From positions 160,656-224,655 of the forward strand of contig CANLEQ010000005.1 of NCBI GenBank assembly GCA_947489705.1: 64,000 nt of DNA, given 5' to 3'. Every line of letters begins with the position of its first letter. Position 1 is the stretch's first letter. This document shows positions 9,264 through 19,289 of this stretch, in pieces. The notes below the pieces were generated by a model. That model was not told where the DNA came from, ran no database searches, and worked only from the letters and a program-made list of their open reading frames with translations. Source of the DNA: an uncultured Paracoccaceae bacterium (GTDB lineage Bacteria > Pseudomonadota > Alphaproteobacteria > Rhodobacterales > Rhodobacteraceae). The translations under genes and the position numbers were made by a program.

Positions 9264-10064
9264 CTATCCGATCCGGCCGGTAATGTAGCTTTCCGTCCGC
9301 TTGTCCTTGGGATTGGTGAAAATCTCGTCCGTGTCGTCGAACTCGACCATGTCGCCCAGATGGAAGAACGCGGTCTTCTGGCTCACCCGCGCGGCCTGCT
9401 GCATCGAATGCGTCACGATGACCACCGAATATTCGCGCCTGAGCTCGTCGATCAGTTCCTCGACCTGGCCCGTCGCGATCGGGTCGAGCGCCGAGCACGG
9501 CTCGTCCATCAGGAGCACCTCCGGCTCGGTCGCGACCGCGCGGGCGATGCAGAGGCGCTGCTGCTGGCCACCCGACAGGCCCGTACCCGGCGCGTCGAGG
9601 CGGTCCTTCACCTCGTCCCAGATGGCGCCGCGGCGCAGGGCGCGTTCGACGATATCGTCGAGATCGGCCTTGTTCCGCGAGAGCCCGTGAATCTTGGGAC
9701 CGTAGGCCACGTTGTCGTAGATCGATTTCGGGAACGGGTTGGGCTTCTGGAAGACCATGCCGACCTTCGCGCGAAGCTGCACGGGATCGACGCGCTTGTC
9801 GTAGATATCCTCGCCGTCGATGCGGATCTCGCCCGTTACGCGGCAGACGTCGATCGTGTCGTTCATGCGGTTGAGGCACCGCAGGAACGTGGATTTGCCG
9901 CAGCCCGACGGACCGATGAAGGCGGTCACGGTCTTGTCCTGGATATCGACACTGACATCCTTGATCGCATGGTTCGCACCGTACCTGACATTGACGTCCT
10001 TCGTGGCGATCTTGATGTCTTGCGCGCTGCCCACGGCTTTCTCCGAATATTGGGTGTCGTACAT
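9264..10064 (-). CDS. pstB: Phosphate ABC transporter ATP-binding protein PstB
   Basis: 266 residues from the ATG at 10064. The frame opens at 10094, which would overlap pstA; the 10064 start has the purine-rich GAGAGGG upstream. Walker [10 protein letters not shown] (51-59), Q-loop [11 protein letters not shown] signature LSGGQQQR, Walker [14 protein letters not shown] and the switch His in VTHSM are all present. It powers high-affinity phosphate import with PstA/PstC. Starts 13 bp after the pstA stop. Confidence 0.98.
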   Translation of the reverse strand: MYDTQYSEKAVGSAQDIKIATKDVNVRYGANHAIKDVSVDIQDKTVTAFIGPSGCGKSTFLRCLNRMNDTIDVCRVTGEIRIDGEDIYDKRVDPVQLRAKVGMVFQKPNPFPKSIYDNVAYGPKIHGLSRNKADLDDIVERALRRGAIWDEVKDRLDAPGTGLSGGQQQRLCIARAVATEPEVLLMDEPCSALDPIATGQVEELIDELRREYSVVIVTHSMQQAARVSQKTAFFHLGDMVEFDDTDEIFTNPKDKRTESYITGRIG

Positions 10065-10077
10065 ATGCTTACCCTCT

Positions 10078-11424
10078 CTACCAGCGGCGCTCAAACTTGC
10101 GACGAAGAAGAATCGCGATGGCGTTCATTGCGAAAAGAAAGACCAGAAGGATGATGATGCCGCCCCAGGCGCGTTCGTAATAGGCCGGATCGGCCCGCTT
10201 GGCCCATTCGTAGATCTGCGCGGGCATGGCCGAATTTGGGTCCATGAACCCCGAGGCGATCCCGTCGGGATAGTTCGTGGCGACATATCCCACCATCCCG
10301 ATCAGCAGGAGCGGTGCCGTCTCGCCCAGGGCCTGCGCAAGACCGATGATCGTGCCGGTCAGGATCCCCGGCATGGCGAGCGGCAGGACATGGTGGAACA
10401 CCGACTGCATCTTGCTCGCCCCGACGCCCAGAGCCGCGTCGCGGATGCTGGGCGGGACTGATTGCAGTGCCGCGCGCGTGGCGATGATGATCGTGGGCAG
10501 CGTCATCAGCGTCAGGACGAGCCCGCCCACCAACGGCGCGGATTGCGGAAACTCCATGAACTGGATGAAGACGGCGAGCCCCAGGATCCCGAACACGATC
10601 GAGGGCACGGCGGCGAGGTTCGAGATGTTGACCTCGATGATATCGGTCAGCCGGTTCTTGGGCGCGAATTCCTCCAGATAGATCGACGCGAACACCCCGA
10701 TCGGCAGCGAAAGTCCCAGCACCACCAGCATCATGTAGAGCGACCCCATCATCGCGACGCCCATGCCCGCCTGTTCGGGGCGCGATTCGGACGCGTCGGA
10801 TCCGGTGATGAAGGCGAGATTGAAACGCTTGACGACGCTTCCCTCCTCACGCAACGCATCGACGATATCGAGATGTTCGGCATCGATGCTCCGGTCGCGC
10901 GCGATGCTCTCGCGGCTGACGCGGCCTTTGAAATAGCCGTCGACCCGGCTCGTGGCGAGGATGTTGAAATCGATCGTCTGTCCCAGCAGGTCGGGATTGG
11001 AAAGCACACGGTTGCGCAGTTGCGCCGCGGCCGAGGACGAGAAGAGCGCGTCGAGCCCGTCGGGTTCGACGTCGGTTTCGATGCCTTGCGCCTCGATCAT
11101 CGATGCCATCGAGTTTTCCAGGATCGGCGCATAGCCGAAGGTCGAGACCTTCGCCATTTCGGCAGGATCGCGGTTGCCCTCGGGATCGAGCGTCATCGGA
11201 TTGAGATAGATCGGCACCTGGATGAAGGTCTGCTGGAACGCCGTGACGCCGTTGAAGAGGATCGATCCCAGCAGGAAGATCAGGAAGAACACGCCCGTCG
11301 CGATGGCCGCGATCCCGTAGGCCTGGAACCGCTTTTCGGCCGCGTGGCGCTTCTTCGTCCGGTCGTCGACGGAGATGATCGACTTTGCGGGGACCATCGA
11401 TCCGGCTTGGGTCGCGTCGGTCAT
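10078..11424 (-). CDS. pstA: Phosphate ABC transporter permease PstA (extended form)
   Basis: 448 residues from the ATG at 11424, which overlaps the pstC stop by 4 bp. The frame is open far upstream, but that part is out-of-frame pstC. One N-terminal membrane helix (about 37-60) is followed by a periplasmic domain of about 150 residues (DUF3333 type), absent from the roughly 296-residue E. coli PstA. Then come the five-helix permease core (about 205-435) with the EAA-like loop [40 protein letters not shown]. The extension is usual in Rhodobacterales. Partner of PstC and PstB. Confidence 0.95.
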   Translation of the reverse strand: MTDATQAGSMVPAKSIISVDDRTKKRHAAEKRFQAYGIAAIATGVFFLIFLLGSILFNGVTAFQQTFIQVPIYLNPMTLDPEGNRDPAEMAKVSTFGYAPILENSMASMIEAQGIETDVEPDGLDALFSSSAAAQLRNRVLSNPDLLGQTIDFNILATSRVDGYFKGRVSRESIARDRSIDAEHLDIVDALREEGSVVKRFNLAFITGSDASESRPEQAGMGVAMMGSLYMMLVVLGLSLPIGVFASIYLEEFAPKNRLTDIIEVNISNLAAVPSIVFGILGLAVFIQFMEFPQSAPLVGGLVLTLMTLPTIIIATRAALQSVPPSIRDAALGVGASKMQSVFHHVLPLAMPGILTGTIIGLAQALGETAPLLLIGMVGYVATNYPDGIASGFMDPNSAMPAQIYEWAKRADPAYYERAWGGIIILLVFLFAMNAIAILLRRKFERRW

Positions 11425-12884
11425 TCGTACTGCTCCCGGTATGTGCGCACGATGTAGAGCGCGAAGACATTGAGCCCGAGCGTCAGGACGAAGAGCGTCA
11501 TGCCGAGCGCGAAGGCCACGAGGGCCTCGGGAGAGCCGAAATCGGCGTCCCCCGTCAGTTGGCTGACGATCTTGGCGGTGACGGTCGTCATCGATTCGAA
11601 GGGATTGCCGCTGATCCGGGCCGCGGCCCCTGCCCCGAGAACCACAATCATCGTCTCGCCGATGGCGCGGCTGGCCGCCAAAAGGACGGCACCGACGATT
11701 CCCGGCAAGGCGGCAGGCAGGATGACCTGCCGGATCGTCTCGGATTGCGTGGCACCCAGACCGTAGGAGCCGTCGCGCATGCTCTGCGGTACCGCGTTGA
11801 TCACGTCGTCGCTGAGCGAGCTCACGAAGGGGATGAGCATGATGCCCATGACGAGGCCCGCGGTCATCACGGCCGTGCTTGCCTGCATCCAGCCGAGCCC
11901 CCCGTCGCCGAAGATCCGCATCAGGAGCGGCCCCACCGTCAGCAACGCGAAGAGGCCGTAGACGATCGTGGGAATGCCCGCGAGGATCTCGAGCGCGGGC
12001 TTGGCGATGCCTCGGACTTCCTTGCTGGCATATTCGGCAAGGTAGATCGCCGCGAAGAGCCCGATCGGAACGGCGACGATCAGCGCGATGAGCGAGATAT
12101 AGAGCGTGCCCCAGATCAGCGGCAGGATTCCGAGCTGCGATCCGCCTCCGAAAGACGGCCGCCAGGTGGTGGACAAAAAGAATTCCGACGCGGGATAGAT
12201 GCGGAAGAACTCGACCGTGTTGAAGACCAGCGACAGCACGATGCCCAGCGTCGTCAGGATCGCGATGCAAGCGGCCGAGATGAGGATCAGGTGAACCGCG
12301 CGCTCGACAACGTTTCGCGCGCGAAACTCCGCGTCGGTCTGGCGCATCGCCAGAAGGAACCCGCCGCCCGCGAGAAGGAGCACGGCGACGCTCATCGCCC
12401 AGGCGCCCCGCGTCGCCAGTAGGCGGTATTGCTGCGCCGCGCGCAGCACCTGCTCCGTCACTTCCGAGCCGAGCGCGACACCGGCCTGCCCAAGAGTGCT
12501 GCGGATCGCCCCGGGATCGACCTGGAGCTGCGCAGCCTCGCTTGACGTAAGAACGCCCTGATCGATCGCGCGGTCGAGGCCGAAGGCCAGCCTGCGGACG
12601 TCCGACATGACCAGATCCGCATTGCGAGAGTCCGATATGGCGGCCCCGTCGATCATGCCCGTGACCCGCATCTCCACGAAGATCGGCTGCGCGATGAGCC
12701 ACACGATCATGAGCGTGAGGGCCGGCACGGCGACCTTCAGCGTCACGTTCATGCCGTAATAGCTGGGAAGGGAATGGAGCCGGCGCCGGTCGCCGTCGAC
12801 GCCGGAAACCGCGCGTCCGCGGCCCAGAACGTATCCCGCGGCGGCCATGAGCGCGACAATTCCAATCAGCCAGAATAGGGGCAT
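11421..12884 (-). CDS. pstC: Phosphate ABC transporter permease PstC (extended form)
   Basis: 487 residues from the ATG at 12884. The frame continues to 12935, but the residues from 12884 (MPLFWLIGIVALMAAAGYVL) give a natural membrane start and leave the pstS terminator hairpin outside the gene. Additional N-terminal helices (about 1-25, 45-75, 155-185) and periplasmic segments precede the permease domain (about 205-480). The permease domain carries SMRDGSYGLGATQSETIRQVILPAALPGIVGAVLL. It is about 170 residues longer than E. coli PstC. 4-bp overlap with pstA. Contains the 16-bp palindrome discussed in the findings at 12312-12327. Confidence 0.95.
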   Translation of the reverse strand: MPLFWLIGIVALMAAAGYVLGRGRAVSGVDGDRRRLHSLPSYYGMNVTLKVAVPALTLMIVWLIAQPIFVEMRVTGMIDGAAISDSRNADLVMSDVRRLAFGLDRAIDQGVLTSSEAAQLQVDPGAIRSTLGQAGVALGSEVTEQVLRAAQQYRLLATRGAWAMSVAVLLLAGGGFLLAMRQTDAEFRARNVVERAVHLILISAACIAILTTLGIVLSLVFNTVEFFRIYPASEFFLSTTWRPSFGGGSQLGILPLIWGTLYISLIALIVAVPIGLFAAIYLAEYASKEVRGIAKPALEILAGIPTIVYGLFALLTVGPLLMRIFGDGGLGWMQASTAVMTAGLVMGIMLIPFVSSLSDDVINAVPQSMRDGSYGLGATQSETIRQVILPAALPGIVGAVLLAASRAIGETMIVVLGAGAAARISGNPFESMTTVTAKIVSQLTGDADFGSPEALVAFALGMTLFVLTLGLNVFALYIVRTYREQYE

Positions 12885-12921
12885 CGGACGCACTTCCCTT
12901 GCTTGGAACTTACAAAGAGAA

Positions 12922-12950
12922 GCAGGGCGGCACATGTAACACCGCCCTGC
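12922..12950 (-). terminator. Hairpin between pstS and pstC (partial terminator)
   Basis: Perfect 9-bp stem (12922-12930 with 12942-12950) and 11-nt loop. On the minus strand it is followed by TTCTCTTTGT, so it resembles an intrinsic terminator. Placed 20 bp after the pstS stop, it should leave most message as pstS alone and let some read through to pstCAB-phoUB, which gives binding protein excess. Confidence 0.7.
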
Positions 12951-12970
12951 ATCAGTGAGATCTGGTCAGC

Positions 12971-14017
12971 TCACGAGCCGTTGCCCATCACCGTCTCGTT
13001 GGCGACCGCTTCCTGCGTCGAAGCCAGTTCCGGATCCGGCACGAGGCCGTAATCGGCGAGCGGACCGCCCTCGCCTGCCAGATCGTCGGAGACGAAGAAC
13101 TGCGCGTATTCCTTGAGCCCCGGGATCACGCCCAGATGCGCCTTCTTGATATAGAAGTAGAGCGGACGCGAGACCGGATACTCACCCGTGGAGATCGTCT
13201 CGACCGAGGGCTCGACGCCGCCCATCGTGGCGACTTTCAGCGAATCGGTGTTGTTCTCGTAAAAGGCCAGCCCGAACACGCCGACGCCGTCGGGGTTCGA
13301 GCTGATCCGGGCGAGCGTCTCGGTATAGTCGCCGTCGATATCGACCGCCGCTCCGTCCGCGCGTACCTTCATGCAGGCCTCTTCGGCTTCGTCCTCGGAC
13401 ATGCCCATCTCGGTCATCGACTGCATCGCGCCGATATCCTCGCATCCCTGCAGCAGGACCTGCTCCTCGAACACTTCGCGGGTGCCGTGGCGGGTGCCGG
13501 GGATGAAGGCCGCGATCTCGACATCGGGCAGATCGCCGTTCACGTCGGCCCAGCTGGCATTCGGGTTCGACACCATCGCGCCGTCCTGCGGGATCTCGGA
13601 CGCCATGGCGAGATACCAGTCGGAGGGCTTGAACGCGGTGAATTCGGGGCCGTCGATCTGGCTCGCGAAGACGATCCCGTCATAGCCGATGCGCACTTCG
13701 ATGATCTCATTCACGCCGTTCTGGGCGCAGGTCTCGATCTCGCTTTCGCCGATCGGGCGGCTCGCATTGGCAATGTCGATCGTGTTCTCGCCGACGCCTT
13801 CGCAGAAGCGGCTCAGACCAGCGGAGGAGCCACCCGATTCGACGACCGGCGTGGGATAGTCGAAATTCTCGCCGAACGCTTCGGCGACGATCGAGGCATA
13901 GGGCAGCACGGTGGACGAGCCTGCGACCTGCACGTTGTCGCGGCTCTGCGCCAGGGAGGGCCCGGCGGCGGCGATCATCACGGCAGCGGACGCGGCGGTG
14001 AGCTTGTAGATGGACAT
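12971..14017 (-). CDS. pstS: Phosphate-binding periplasmic protein PstS
   Basis: 348 residues. Sec signal peptide (1-23, MSIYKLTAASAAVMIAAAGPSLAQ with AxA-like cleavage), then the PstS fold: phosphate-contacting loop VAGSSTVLPYA (about 31-41), SGGSSAGLSRFCEG (about 61-74) and GTRHGTREVFEEQV (about 174-187). It captures phosphate in the periplasm for PstABC. Cysteine pairs in the mature protein suggest disulfides. A three-unit Pho box lies 68-100 bp upstream of the start. Confidence 0.96.
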   Translation of the reverse strand: MSIYKLTAASAAVMIAAAGPSLAQSRDNVQVAGSSTVLPYASIVAEAFGENFDYPTPVVESGGSSAGLSRFCEGVGENTIDIANASRPIGESEIETCAQNGVNEIIEVRIGYDGIVFASQIDGPEFTAFKPSDWYLAMASEIPQDGAMVSNPNASWADVNGDLPDVEIAAFIPGTRHGTREVFEEQVLLQGCEDIGAMQSMTEMGMSEDEAEEACMKVRADGAAVDIDGDYTETLARISSNPDGVGVFGLAFYENNTDSLKVATMGGVEPSVETISTGEYPVSRPLYFYIKKAHLGVIPGLKEYAQFFVSDDLAGEGGPLADYGLVPDPELASTQEAVANETVMGNGS

Positions 14018-14084
14018 GATGTCTCCTGTGTCAGCACGAGGCCGCTAGGGCCTTCGGCGCCTGTCTAGGTGCGGCGCGAGTCGC

Positions 14085-14117
14085 TTCTGTAACAACCATG
14101 TAACGGTTTGATGACAA
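14085..14117 (-). promoter_or_regulatory. Pho box upstream of pstS (three 11-bp PhoB units)
   Basis: On the minus strand three consecutive 11-bp units read TTGTCATCAAA, CCGTTACATGG and TTGTTACAGAA. Each has the (C/T)TGT(C/T)A(T/C)-like core followed by 4 less conserved bases, in exact 11-bp phase, as PhoB monomers require. It lies directly upstream of pstS and just downstream of the phoR stop, so it makes pstSCAB-phoUB phosphate-responsive independently of transcription from the genes above. Confidence 0.85.
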
Positions 14118-14126
14118 TCGCCGGGG

Positions 14127-15155
14127 TCAGGCGGATTTCAGCGGCAGCAACACCGAGAACCGGCTGCCCTTTCCGGGCGTCGACGCGATGCGCAGGCGCC
14201 CGCGATGCCGCGACAAGATGTGCTTGACGATGGCGAGGCCCAACCCCGTGCCGCCAACCTCGCGCGAGCGATGCGCGTCGACGCGATAGAAGCGCTGCGT
14301 CAGCCGCGGCAGGTGCAGCGGATCGATGCCGGGCCCGTCATCGACGATGTCCACGCACACGCCCGGACCGTGCAGCATCCGCATCTGCGGCTCGACGCGC
14401 ATCTCGATCCGGACGGTTCCGGCGCCGTACTTGATCGCGTTCTCAAGCAGGTTGATGAAAACCTGGCGCAGCTGGTCGTTCTCGCCCTGCACGATCACCT
14501 GCTCAGGCGGCGGCAGGAACGTGATCCGCGCCCGGTTCTCGCCGGCGATAGCACTGAGCAGCGCCACCACCTGGGGCAGGAGCTGGACCAGATCCACGTC
14601 GTCGGTCGGACGGACACGCGCCGCGGCCTCGACCCGGCTCAGCGACAGCAGGTCCTGGACCAGCCTGTTCATCCGCTGCGCCTCGCGCGCCATCGTGCCG
14701 AGAAACCGCTCTCGCGCGGCCGGGTCCTGCCGGGCGGGGCCCTGCAACGTCTCGATATACCCCATCAGCGCGGTCAGCGGCGTGCGCAATTCGTGACTGA
14801 CATTGGCCACGAAATCGCGCCGCATCTGGTTCGCCTCTTCGGCGAAGGTGCGATCCTCGAAGCTGATCAGCAGGCCGGTTCCCGCGACCGCAACGTTGGC
14901 GGCCCAAACCGTGTCGCGATCGCCGTCATGCGCGAGATAGTCGACATTGCGGGCCCGTCCGTCCGCGCGCACCGCCTCGATCGCGTCGAGCAATCCCGGC
15001 TGTCGCAGCGCGGCGACGTAGTGACGGCCCTCGAGCCGCGCCCCGAGCAGCGTGGCCGCCGGCGCGTTGGTCGCCAGCACCCGCTCCCCCTGCCCGATGA
15101 CGAGCGCCGGGATCGGCAGTGCCGCCAGAACCTCTCGCAGCTCGCCTTCGGTCAC
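14127..15155 (-). CDS. phoR: Phosphate regulon sensor histidine kinase PhoR (no membrane segment)
   Basis: 342 residues from a GTG start at 15155, 6 bp after the stop of the upstream lyase gene. PAS-like domain (about 8-100; LAALPIPALVIGQGERVLATNAPA style), HisKA domain with phospho-His121 in FVANVSHELRTPLTAL, then an HATPase domain with N box INLLENAIKYG, G1 DIVDDGPGIDP, and G2 GGTGLGLAIVKHIL. It has no N-terminal transmembrane helices, unlike E. coli PhoR, and the adjacent upstream stop leaves no room for them. It should phosphorylate PhoB, with PhoU and Pst supplying the signal. The HxN and ATP-binding motifs are intact. Confidence 0.93.
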   Translation of the reverse strand: MTEGELREVLAALPIPALVIGQGERVLATNAPAATLLGARLEGRHYVAALRQPGLLDAIEAVRADGRARNVDYLAHDGDRDTVWAANVAVAGTGLLISFEDRTFAEEANQMRRDFVANVSHELRTPLTALMGYIETLQGPARQDPAARERFLGTMAREAQRMNRLVQDLLSLSRVEAAARVRPTDDVDLVQLLPQVVALLSAIAGENRARITFLPPPEQVIVQGENDQLRQVFINLLENAIKYGAGTVRIEMRVEPQMRMLHGPGVCVDIVDDGPGIDPLHLPRLTQRFYRVDAHRSREVGGTGLGLAIVKHILSRHRGRLRIASTPGKGSRFSVLLPLKSA

Positions 15156-15161
15156 GAAAGA

Positions 15162-16343
15162 TCACCCCGCTGCGGCGGCACGGATCGCGGCCTCGAATTC
15201 GGAGCGGAGCAACGCGTCCGGCTCCACCCCGACCGAGATCCGGAACGACCCTTCGGACAAACCGAGCTCGGCGCGCGCCTCCGCGCTCAGCGCGCGATGC
15301 GACGACGTCGCCGGGTGGCTCAGGGTGGTGCCGATATCGCCCAGCGTCGGTGCGAAGGCGATGTTCTCCGCGGCGCGCACCAGCCGGTTCGCGGCGTCGC
15401 GGCCGCCCTCGATCTCGAACGTCACCATGTTGCCCGTGCGTTCGCCCAGAAGGTGGCGCGCGCGGGCATGGTCGGGGTGGTCGGACCGGCCGGGATAGAT
15501 CACCCGCCGCACGCCCGGAAGCCCGTCGAGATGGTCGGCCAGCGCGCGGGCGTTTGCCTCCGCGCGGTCGTAGCGCAGTTCGAACGAGAAGAGGCCCCGC
15601 TCGGCCAGCCAGCAATCGAACGGGCTCGCCGTCAGCCCGAACGTCGTGGCGAGGCCCAGCATGGCCTCCCCGAGCGCCGCATCGCGCGCACCGACATAGC
15701 CGAGCGTCGCGTCGGAATGCCCGGCCAGCAGCTTAGTCACGGAATGCACCACGATATCGGCCCCGTGGTCGAGCGGCCGCACCGCGCGCGGCGTGGTGAA
15801 GGTGTTGTCGACGACGAGCAGAAGGCCCCGCCGTTTCGCAAGCTCCGCGATTCCGTCGAGATCGGCGATCCGCAGCGTCGGGTTGGAGACGATCTCGATC
15901 AGGATCATCCGCGTCTCGGGCCGGATCGCGGCCTCCATCGCCGCGGGATCGCAGGCATCGGCGACCGACGTCGCGATCCCCATCCGCGGCAGTTCCGTCG
16001 ACATCATCCGCAGCGACCGCCCGTAGAGCTGGTTACCGCCCAGAAGATGGTCGCCGGCCTTCAGCACGCCGAGGATCGCCGCCGTCACCGCAGCCATGCC
16101 GGAGCCCACGACGAAGCCGCCCGTGGCCCCTTCGAGCCCGTCGATCTTGCGGGCCAGCACGTCGGCATTGGGATGCGCCTCGCGCGCATAGGAATAGCCC
16201 GCCTCGCGACCTTCGTAGATATCGTCGAGCGCGTCGGGCGATTCCGACGCATAGACGACGGAGGGCTGCAGGGGCGTTCCGACGGGCCAGCTCGTCCCGC
16301 GGGGCCAGGGCGTGCGGCGCACCAGCGTTTGGTCGCCGCTCAT
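15162..16343 (-). CDS. metC: PLP-dependent trans-sulfuration enzyme (cystathionine beta-lyase/gamma-synthase family)
   Basis: 393 residues from the ATG at 16343 (4-bp overlap with the preceding gene; the longer open frame is discarded). Cys/Met metabolism PLP enzyme fold: [10 protein letters not shown] (about 48-57), SGMAAVTAA (about 79-87), [13 protein letters not shown], and the PLP-lysine region [16 protein letters not shown] with the Schiff-base Lys in SVTK (about 198). C-terminal [18 protein letters not shown]. Enzymes of this family split cystathionine, methionine or O-acyl-homoserines; the exact reaction is not decidable, and metC is a best guess. Likely co-transcribed with yicC-gmk-gamma-CA and phoR. 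Confidence 0.8.
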   Translation of the reverse strand: MSGDQTLVRRTPWPRGTSWPVGTPLQPSVVYASESPDALDDIYEGREAGYSYAREAHPNADVLARKIDGLEGATGGFVVGSGMAAVTAAILGVLKAGDHLLGGNQLYGRSLRMMSTELPRMGIATSVADACDPAAMEAAIRPETRMILIEIVSNPTLRIADLDGIAELAKRRGLLLVVDNTFTTPRAVRPLDHGADIVVHSVTKLLAGHSDATLGYVGARDAALGEAMLGLATTFGLTASPFDCWLAERGLFSFELRYDRAEANARALADHLDGLPGVRRVIYPGRSDHPDHARARHLLGERTGNMVTFEIEGGRDAANRLVRAAENIAFAPTLGDIGTTLSHPATSSHRALSAEARAELGLSEGSFRISVGVEPDALLRSEFEAAIRAAAAG

Positions 16344-16876
16344 CGAGGCGCGTCCATCGGCGTCAGGCCCGCCATGAACCGGGCCGCATTCTCCTGGTAA
16401 TGCCGCGCGGATGCCGCGAGGCCTTCGATCGCCGCATCGTCGAGCTCGCGCACGACCTTGCCGGGCGCGCCGACGACCAGCGATCCGTCGGGGATCTCCT
16501 TTCCTTCCGTCACGAGCGCGCAGGCGCCGATCAGGCAGTTGCGCCCGATCCTGGCCCCGTTGAGGATCGTGGCCCCCATGCCGACCAGCGAATTGTCCCC
16601 GATCGTGCAGCCGTGCAGCATGGCCTTGTGGCCGATCGTGCAGTTGCGCCCGATGCTCAGCGGAAAGCCCATATCGGTGTGCAGGACGGCGTTCTCCTGC
16701 ACGTTCGACCCCTCTCCCACGCGAATTTCCTCGTTGTCGCCGCGCAGGGTCGCGCCGAACCAGATCGAGGATCGGGCCTCGAGGATGATCTTGCCGATGA
16801 CGTTGGCATCGGGTGCGACCCAGACGGTGCCGTCGGGGTCGAGAAGCGGGGTGTGGTCGTTCAGGGCATAGATCAT
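16340..16876 (-). CDS. Gamma carbonic anhydrase-like hexapeptide protein
   Basis: 178 residues from the ATG at 16876 ([13 protein letters not shown]), overlapping gmk by 4 bp. Left-handed beta-helix with repeated [IV]G hexapeptides between about 15 and 140 ([46 protein letters not shown]). The metal-binding histidines of the YrdA/CaiE group are seen in VLHTD, IGHKAML and LHGC, so a zinc or related metal site is likely. The C-terminal helix (about 145-178) caps the trimer. Family members are often annotated as acyltransferases, but the histidine set favours gamma-CA-like. Physiological role not known. Confidence 0.85.
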   Translation of the reverse strand: MIYALNDHTPLLDPDGTVWVAPDANVIGKIILEARSSIWFGATLRGDNEEIRVGEGSNVQENAVLHTDMGFPLSIGRNCTIGHKAMLHGCTIGDNSLVGMGATILNGARIGRNCLIGACALVTEGKEIPDGSLVVGAPGKVVRELDDAAIEGLAASARHYQENAARFMAGLTPMDAPR

Positions 16877-17523
16877 GCGCGATCCTCGAATTCGGATTGC
16901 AGCGCGCGGACATGCTGCAACAGGTTGGGTTGCTGTGCGCGGCGCAGCCGCGCGGCGGTGATGATGGTCTTGAGGCGCGACTCGGTCTGGTCGAGATCGT
17001 CGTTGACGAGGACGAAGTCGTAGCCGTCCCAATGGCTGATCTCGTCCCAGCTCTTGTCCATGCGCTTGGCGATGGTGGCCGGATCGTCCTGCCCGCGCTG
17101 CTCCAGCCGATGCTTGAGCTCGGCCATCGACGGCGGCAGCAGGAAGATCGACAAGGTATGCGTGGTGAGCGGCGAATTGCGGATCTGCTGCGCGCCCTGC
17201 CAGTCGATGTCGAAGAGCACGTCCTTGCCTGCCTCGATCGCGCGTTCCACCGGACGCCTGGGCGATCCGTAGAAATTCCCGAAGACATGCGCATGTTCGA
17301 GCATGTCGCCATCCGCCACGTGCTTGCGGAACTCGTCGTCGGACACGAAGTAGTAATCGCGCCCCTCGACCTCGCTCGCCCGCGGTGCCCGGGTGGTTGC
17401 CGAGATCGAGAAGAGGATCGACGGGTCCCACGCGTTCAACCGCCGCGCAAGCGTCGATTTTCCCGCTCCCGACGGCGAGCTGAGGATGATCAGGAGGCCG
17501 CGGCGGGTCAAAGTTTGCATCAT
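16873..17523 (-). CDS. gmk: Guanylate kinase
   Basis: 216 residues, normal for Gmk, which phosphorylates GMP/dGMP to GDP/dGDP. P-loop [10 protein letters not shown] (15-24), GMP-binding [21 protein letters not shown] (about 42-62, with the conserved Arg and Tyr residues), [14 protein letters not shown] (about 75-88), and [11 protein letters not shown] (about 103-113). Start at 17523; a second ATG follows immediately. Four bp downstream of the YicC-family gene, the classic yicC-gmk pairing. Confidence 0.97.
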   Translation of the reverse strand: MMQTLTRRGLLIILSSPSGAGKSTLARRLNAWDPSILFSISATTRAPRASEVEGRDYYFVSDDEFRKHVADGDMLEHAHVFGNFYGSPRRPVERAIEAGKDVLFDIDWQGAQQIRNSPLTTHTLSIFLLPPSMAELKHRLEQRGQDDPATIAKRMDKSWDEISHWDGYDFVLVNDDLDQTESRLKTIITAARLRRAQQPNLLQHVRALQSEFEDRA

Positions 17524-17527
17524 CGGG

Positions 17528-18421
17528 TCATTCCACGTTCTGGACCTGCTCGCGCATCTGGTCGATCGCAGCCTTCAGCGCGAGCCCCGTCGCACCGAGA
17601 TCCGCATCGTTGGATTTGGCGCAGAGCGTGTTGGCCTCGCGATTGAATTCCTGAGTGAGGAAGTCGAGCTTGCGACCGATCGGCCCGCCATCGGAGAGAT
17701 GCTCCCGCGCGGCCACGACATGCACGCGCAGCCTGTCGATCTCTTCGGTGACGTCGGCCCTGACGGCCAGCAGGGCCAGTTCCTGCGCCAGGCGTCCGGG
17801 CTCGACCGCGTCGGCATTCTCCGTCACCCGTGCGAGGGCCGCGCGCAGATCGTCGCGCATCTTCGGCGCGCGCGCCTCGGCCTGTGACGCCGCGGTCTCG
17901 ACGAGGCGCGCGATCTCGTCGAGATGGTCGGATAGGATGGCGGCGAGCGCCGCCCCCTCCGCCTGCCGCATTGCCTGGAACGGGGCCAGGATCTCGGCGC
18001 CGAAATGCGCGATGAGCTCGTCCCGCAGCGTCTCGGTCTCGTCCGTACCCTCATGGCCAGCGCCCTGCCCCGTGGCCATGCCGAGAATGTCCACGGCCGT
18101 GCAGGGGGCGAGCGTCATTCCCTGCTGGGCCGCGCGCGCATGGATTGCCGCGACCTGCCGCAGTGCCTGATCGACCGCCTCCGGATCCGCGCCGGTCCGG
18201 TCCTCGGCGGCGCGCGCGAGCCGCAGGGTGAGCGAGACCGCCCCCCTGCCCGCGGTATCGCGGATCGCGGATCGCAACGCAGGCTCCAGACCCTCGATCC
18301 AGTCGGGTAGCCGCAGCCGCAGGTCGAGCCCGCGGGCATTGACCGAGCGAAGCTCCCAGCTCCATGACCAGCTTCCCGACGTTCCGGTCGCGGAGGCATA
18401 GGCGGTCATAGATCGAACCAT
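17528..18421 (-). CDS. yicC: YicC family protein
   Basis: 297 residues. YicC_N domain from [13 protein letters not shown] through [17 protein letters not shown] (about 25-41), and DUF1732 C-terminal domain ending with [50 protein letters not shown]. coli YicC is an RNase implicated in small-RNA turnover; by family, a nucleolytic RNA role is likely here. Heads the minus-strand run yicC-gmk-gamma-CA-metC-phoR and is divergent from the PAS gene. No promoter is clearly visible in the 146-bp divergent gap: a TTGACA on the minus strand lies too close to the start codon to serve as -35. Confidence 0.9.
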   Translation of the reverse strand: MVRSMTAYASATGTSGSWSWSWELRSVNARGLDLRLRLPDWIEGLEPALRSAIRDTAGRGAVSLTLRLARAAEDRTGADPEAVDQALRQVAAIHARAAQQGMTLAPCTAVDILGMATGQGAGHEGTDETETLRDELIAHFGAEILAPFQAMRQAEGAALAAILSDHLDEIARLVETAASQAEARAPKMRDDLRAALARVTENADAVEPGRLAQELALLAVRADVTEEIDRLRVHVVAAREHLSDGGPIGRKLDFLTQEFNREANTLCAKSNDADLGATGLALKAAIDQMREQVQNVE

Positions 18422-18567
18422 GGAACGTTAACCTTTGTGTCAAATTGCGGCAGATTTTCGGCAGCCGACATAGTATGACCACATTCGGGGAATGAACGGT
18501 CGGCCAAGCGTTACCAGAGGCGTCGGATGACGACAACGCAGGGCCGGACGAAAGGTAGAGGTGAGCC

Positions 18568-19251
18568 ATGTTCGGATCTGAGGGCGACCGTATCGTGTCG
18601 TTGGCGACGCGCAAGCGGTCGACGTCGCGCGAGGAATGTTTCGTCGAACTCGACGCGTACTGGACGGCGCTCGCCGCCGGCCGCATCGTCCCGCTGCGCG
18701 ACGAGGTCGATCCACGCGGCATCAAGGGCTCGCTCGACAAGGTGTTCCTGATCGAGCGGATCGCCCCCGGGATCGCCCGGTTTCGTATCGCGGGACATCA
18801 CCTGACAGACCTCATGGGGATGGAGATGCGGGGCATGCCGCTTTCGGCTGCGTTCACGCCGGCCGCCCGGGAGCAGCTCGGCGATACGTTGCGCGCGCTT
18901 TTCAGCGAACCTGCGCGGGTCGAGCTGACGCTCGAGGGGCAGCGGCAGGGGCTGCGCGGCCGGATCGGCGCGCGAGCGCTGTTCCTTCCGCTGCGCAACC
19001 GCGACGGCGGGATCGACCGTGCGATCGGCATGCTGTCGTCCACGGGCCGGCGCGGGACCGCACCGCAACGATTCGATATCGTGGGCGAAGAGCGGCGGAC
19101 CCTCGTGGGATATGGCGAATATCCGCTCGGGCCCTCCGGACCGACGGAGACCGAAATCTTCGTTCCGGCGGAAACGGCTCGTGCGAGGATTCGCAACAGG
19201 GAAGAGCTTCGGGCGTCGCTTCGCGTCGTCTCGTCGAATGCGGGCGAGTGA
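18568..19251 (+). CDS. PAS domain protein (PAS_5/DUF1388 type)
   Basis: 227 residues. A single PAS_5-type domain (about 20-150), typified by YWTALAAGRIVPLRDEVDPRGI, KVFLIERIAPGIARFRIAG and ALFLPLRNRDG, followed by a basic, low-complexity C-terminal 70 residues. No kinase, cyclase or DNA-binding domain and no membrane segment. Proteins of this type are conserved in Rhodobacterales and Caulobacterales with no settled role; a sensory or adaptor function is an inference. The start ATG at 18568 is preceded by AAAGGTAGAGGTG. Confidence 0.75.
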   Translation: MFGSEGDRIVSLATRKRSTSREECFVELDAYWTALAAGRIVPLRDEVDPRGIKGSLDKVFLIERIAPGIARFRIAGHHLTDLMGMEMRGMPLSAAFTPAAREQLGDTLRALFSEPARVELTLEGQRQGLRGRIGARALFLPLRNRDGGIDRAIGMLSSTGRRGTAPQRFDIVGEERRTLVGYGEYPLGPSGPTETEIFVPAETARARIRNREELRASLRVVSSNAGE

Positions 19252-19289
19252 TCGCCCGCTGTTACGAGTGTATTTCGTAACGAGTGCGG

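Noticed and set aside
12312..12327. Palindrome in pstC as an operator for pst genes
   Set aside because: It is deep inside the pstC coding sequence, while the Pho box before pstS explains regulation; listed only as a second copy of the sugar-locus palindrome.
18422..18470. TTGACA on the minus strand just before yicC as a promoter
   Set aside because: Only about 15 bp separate it from the start codon, so a -10 would fall inside the gene; the start codon choice is supported by the family's conserved N-terminus.
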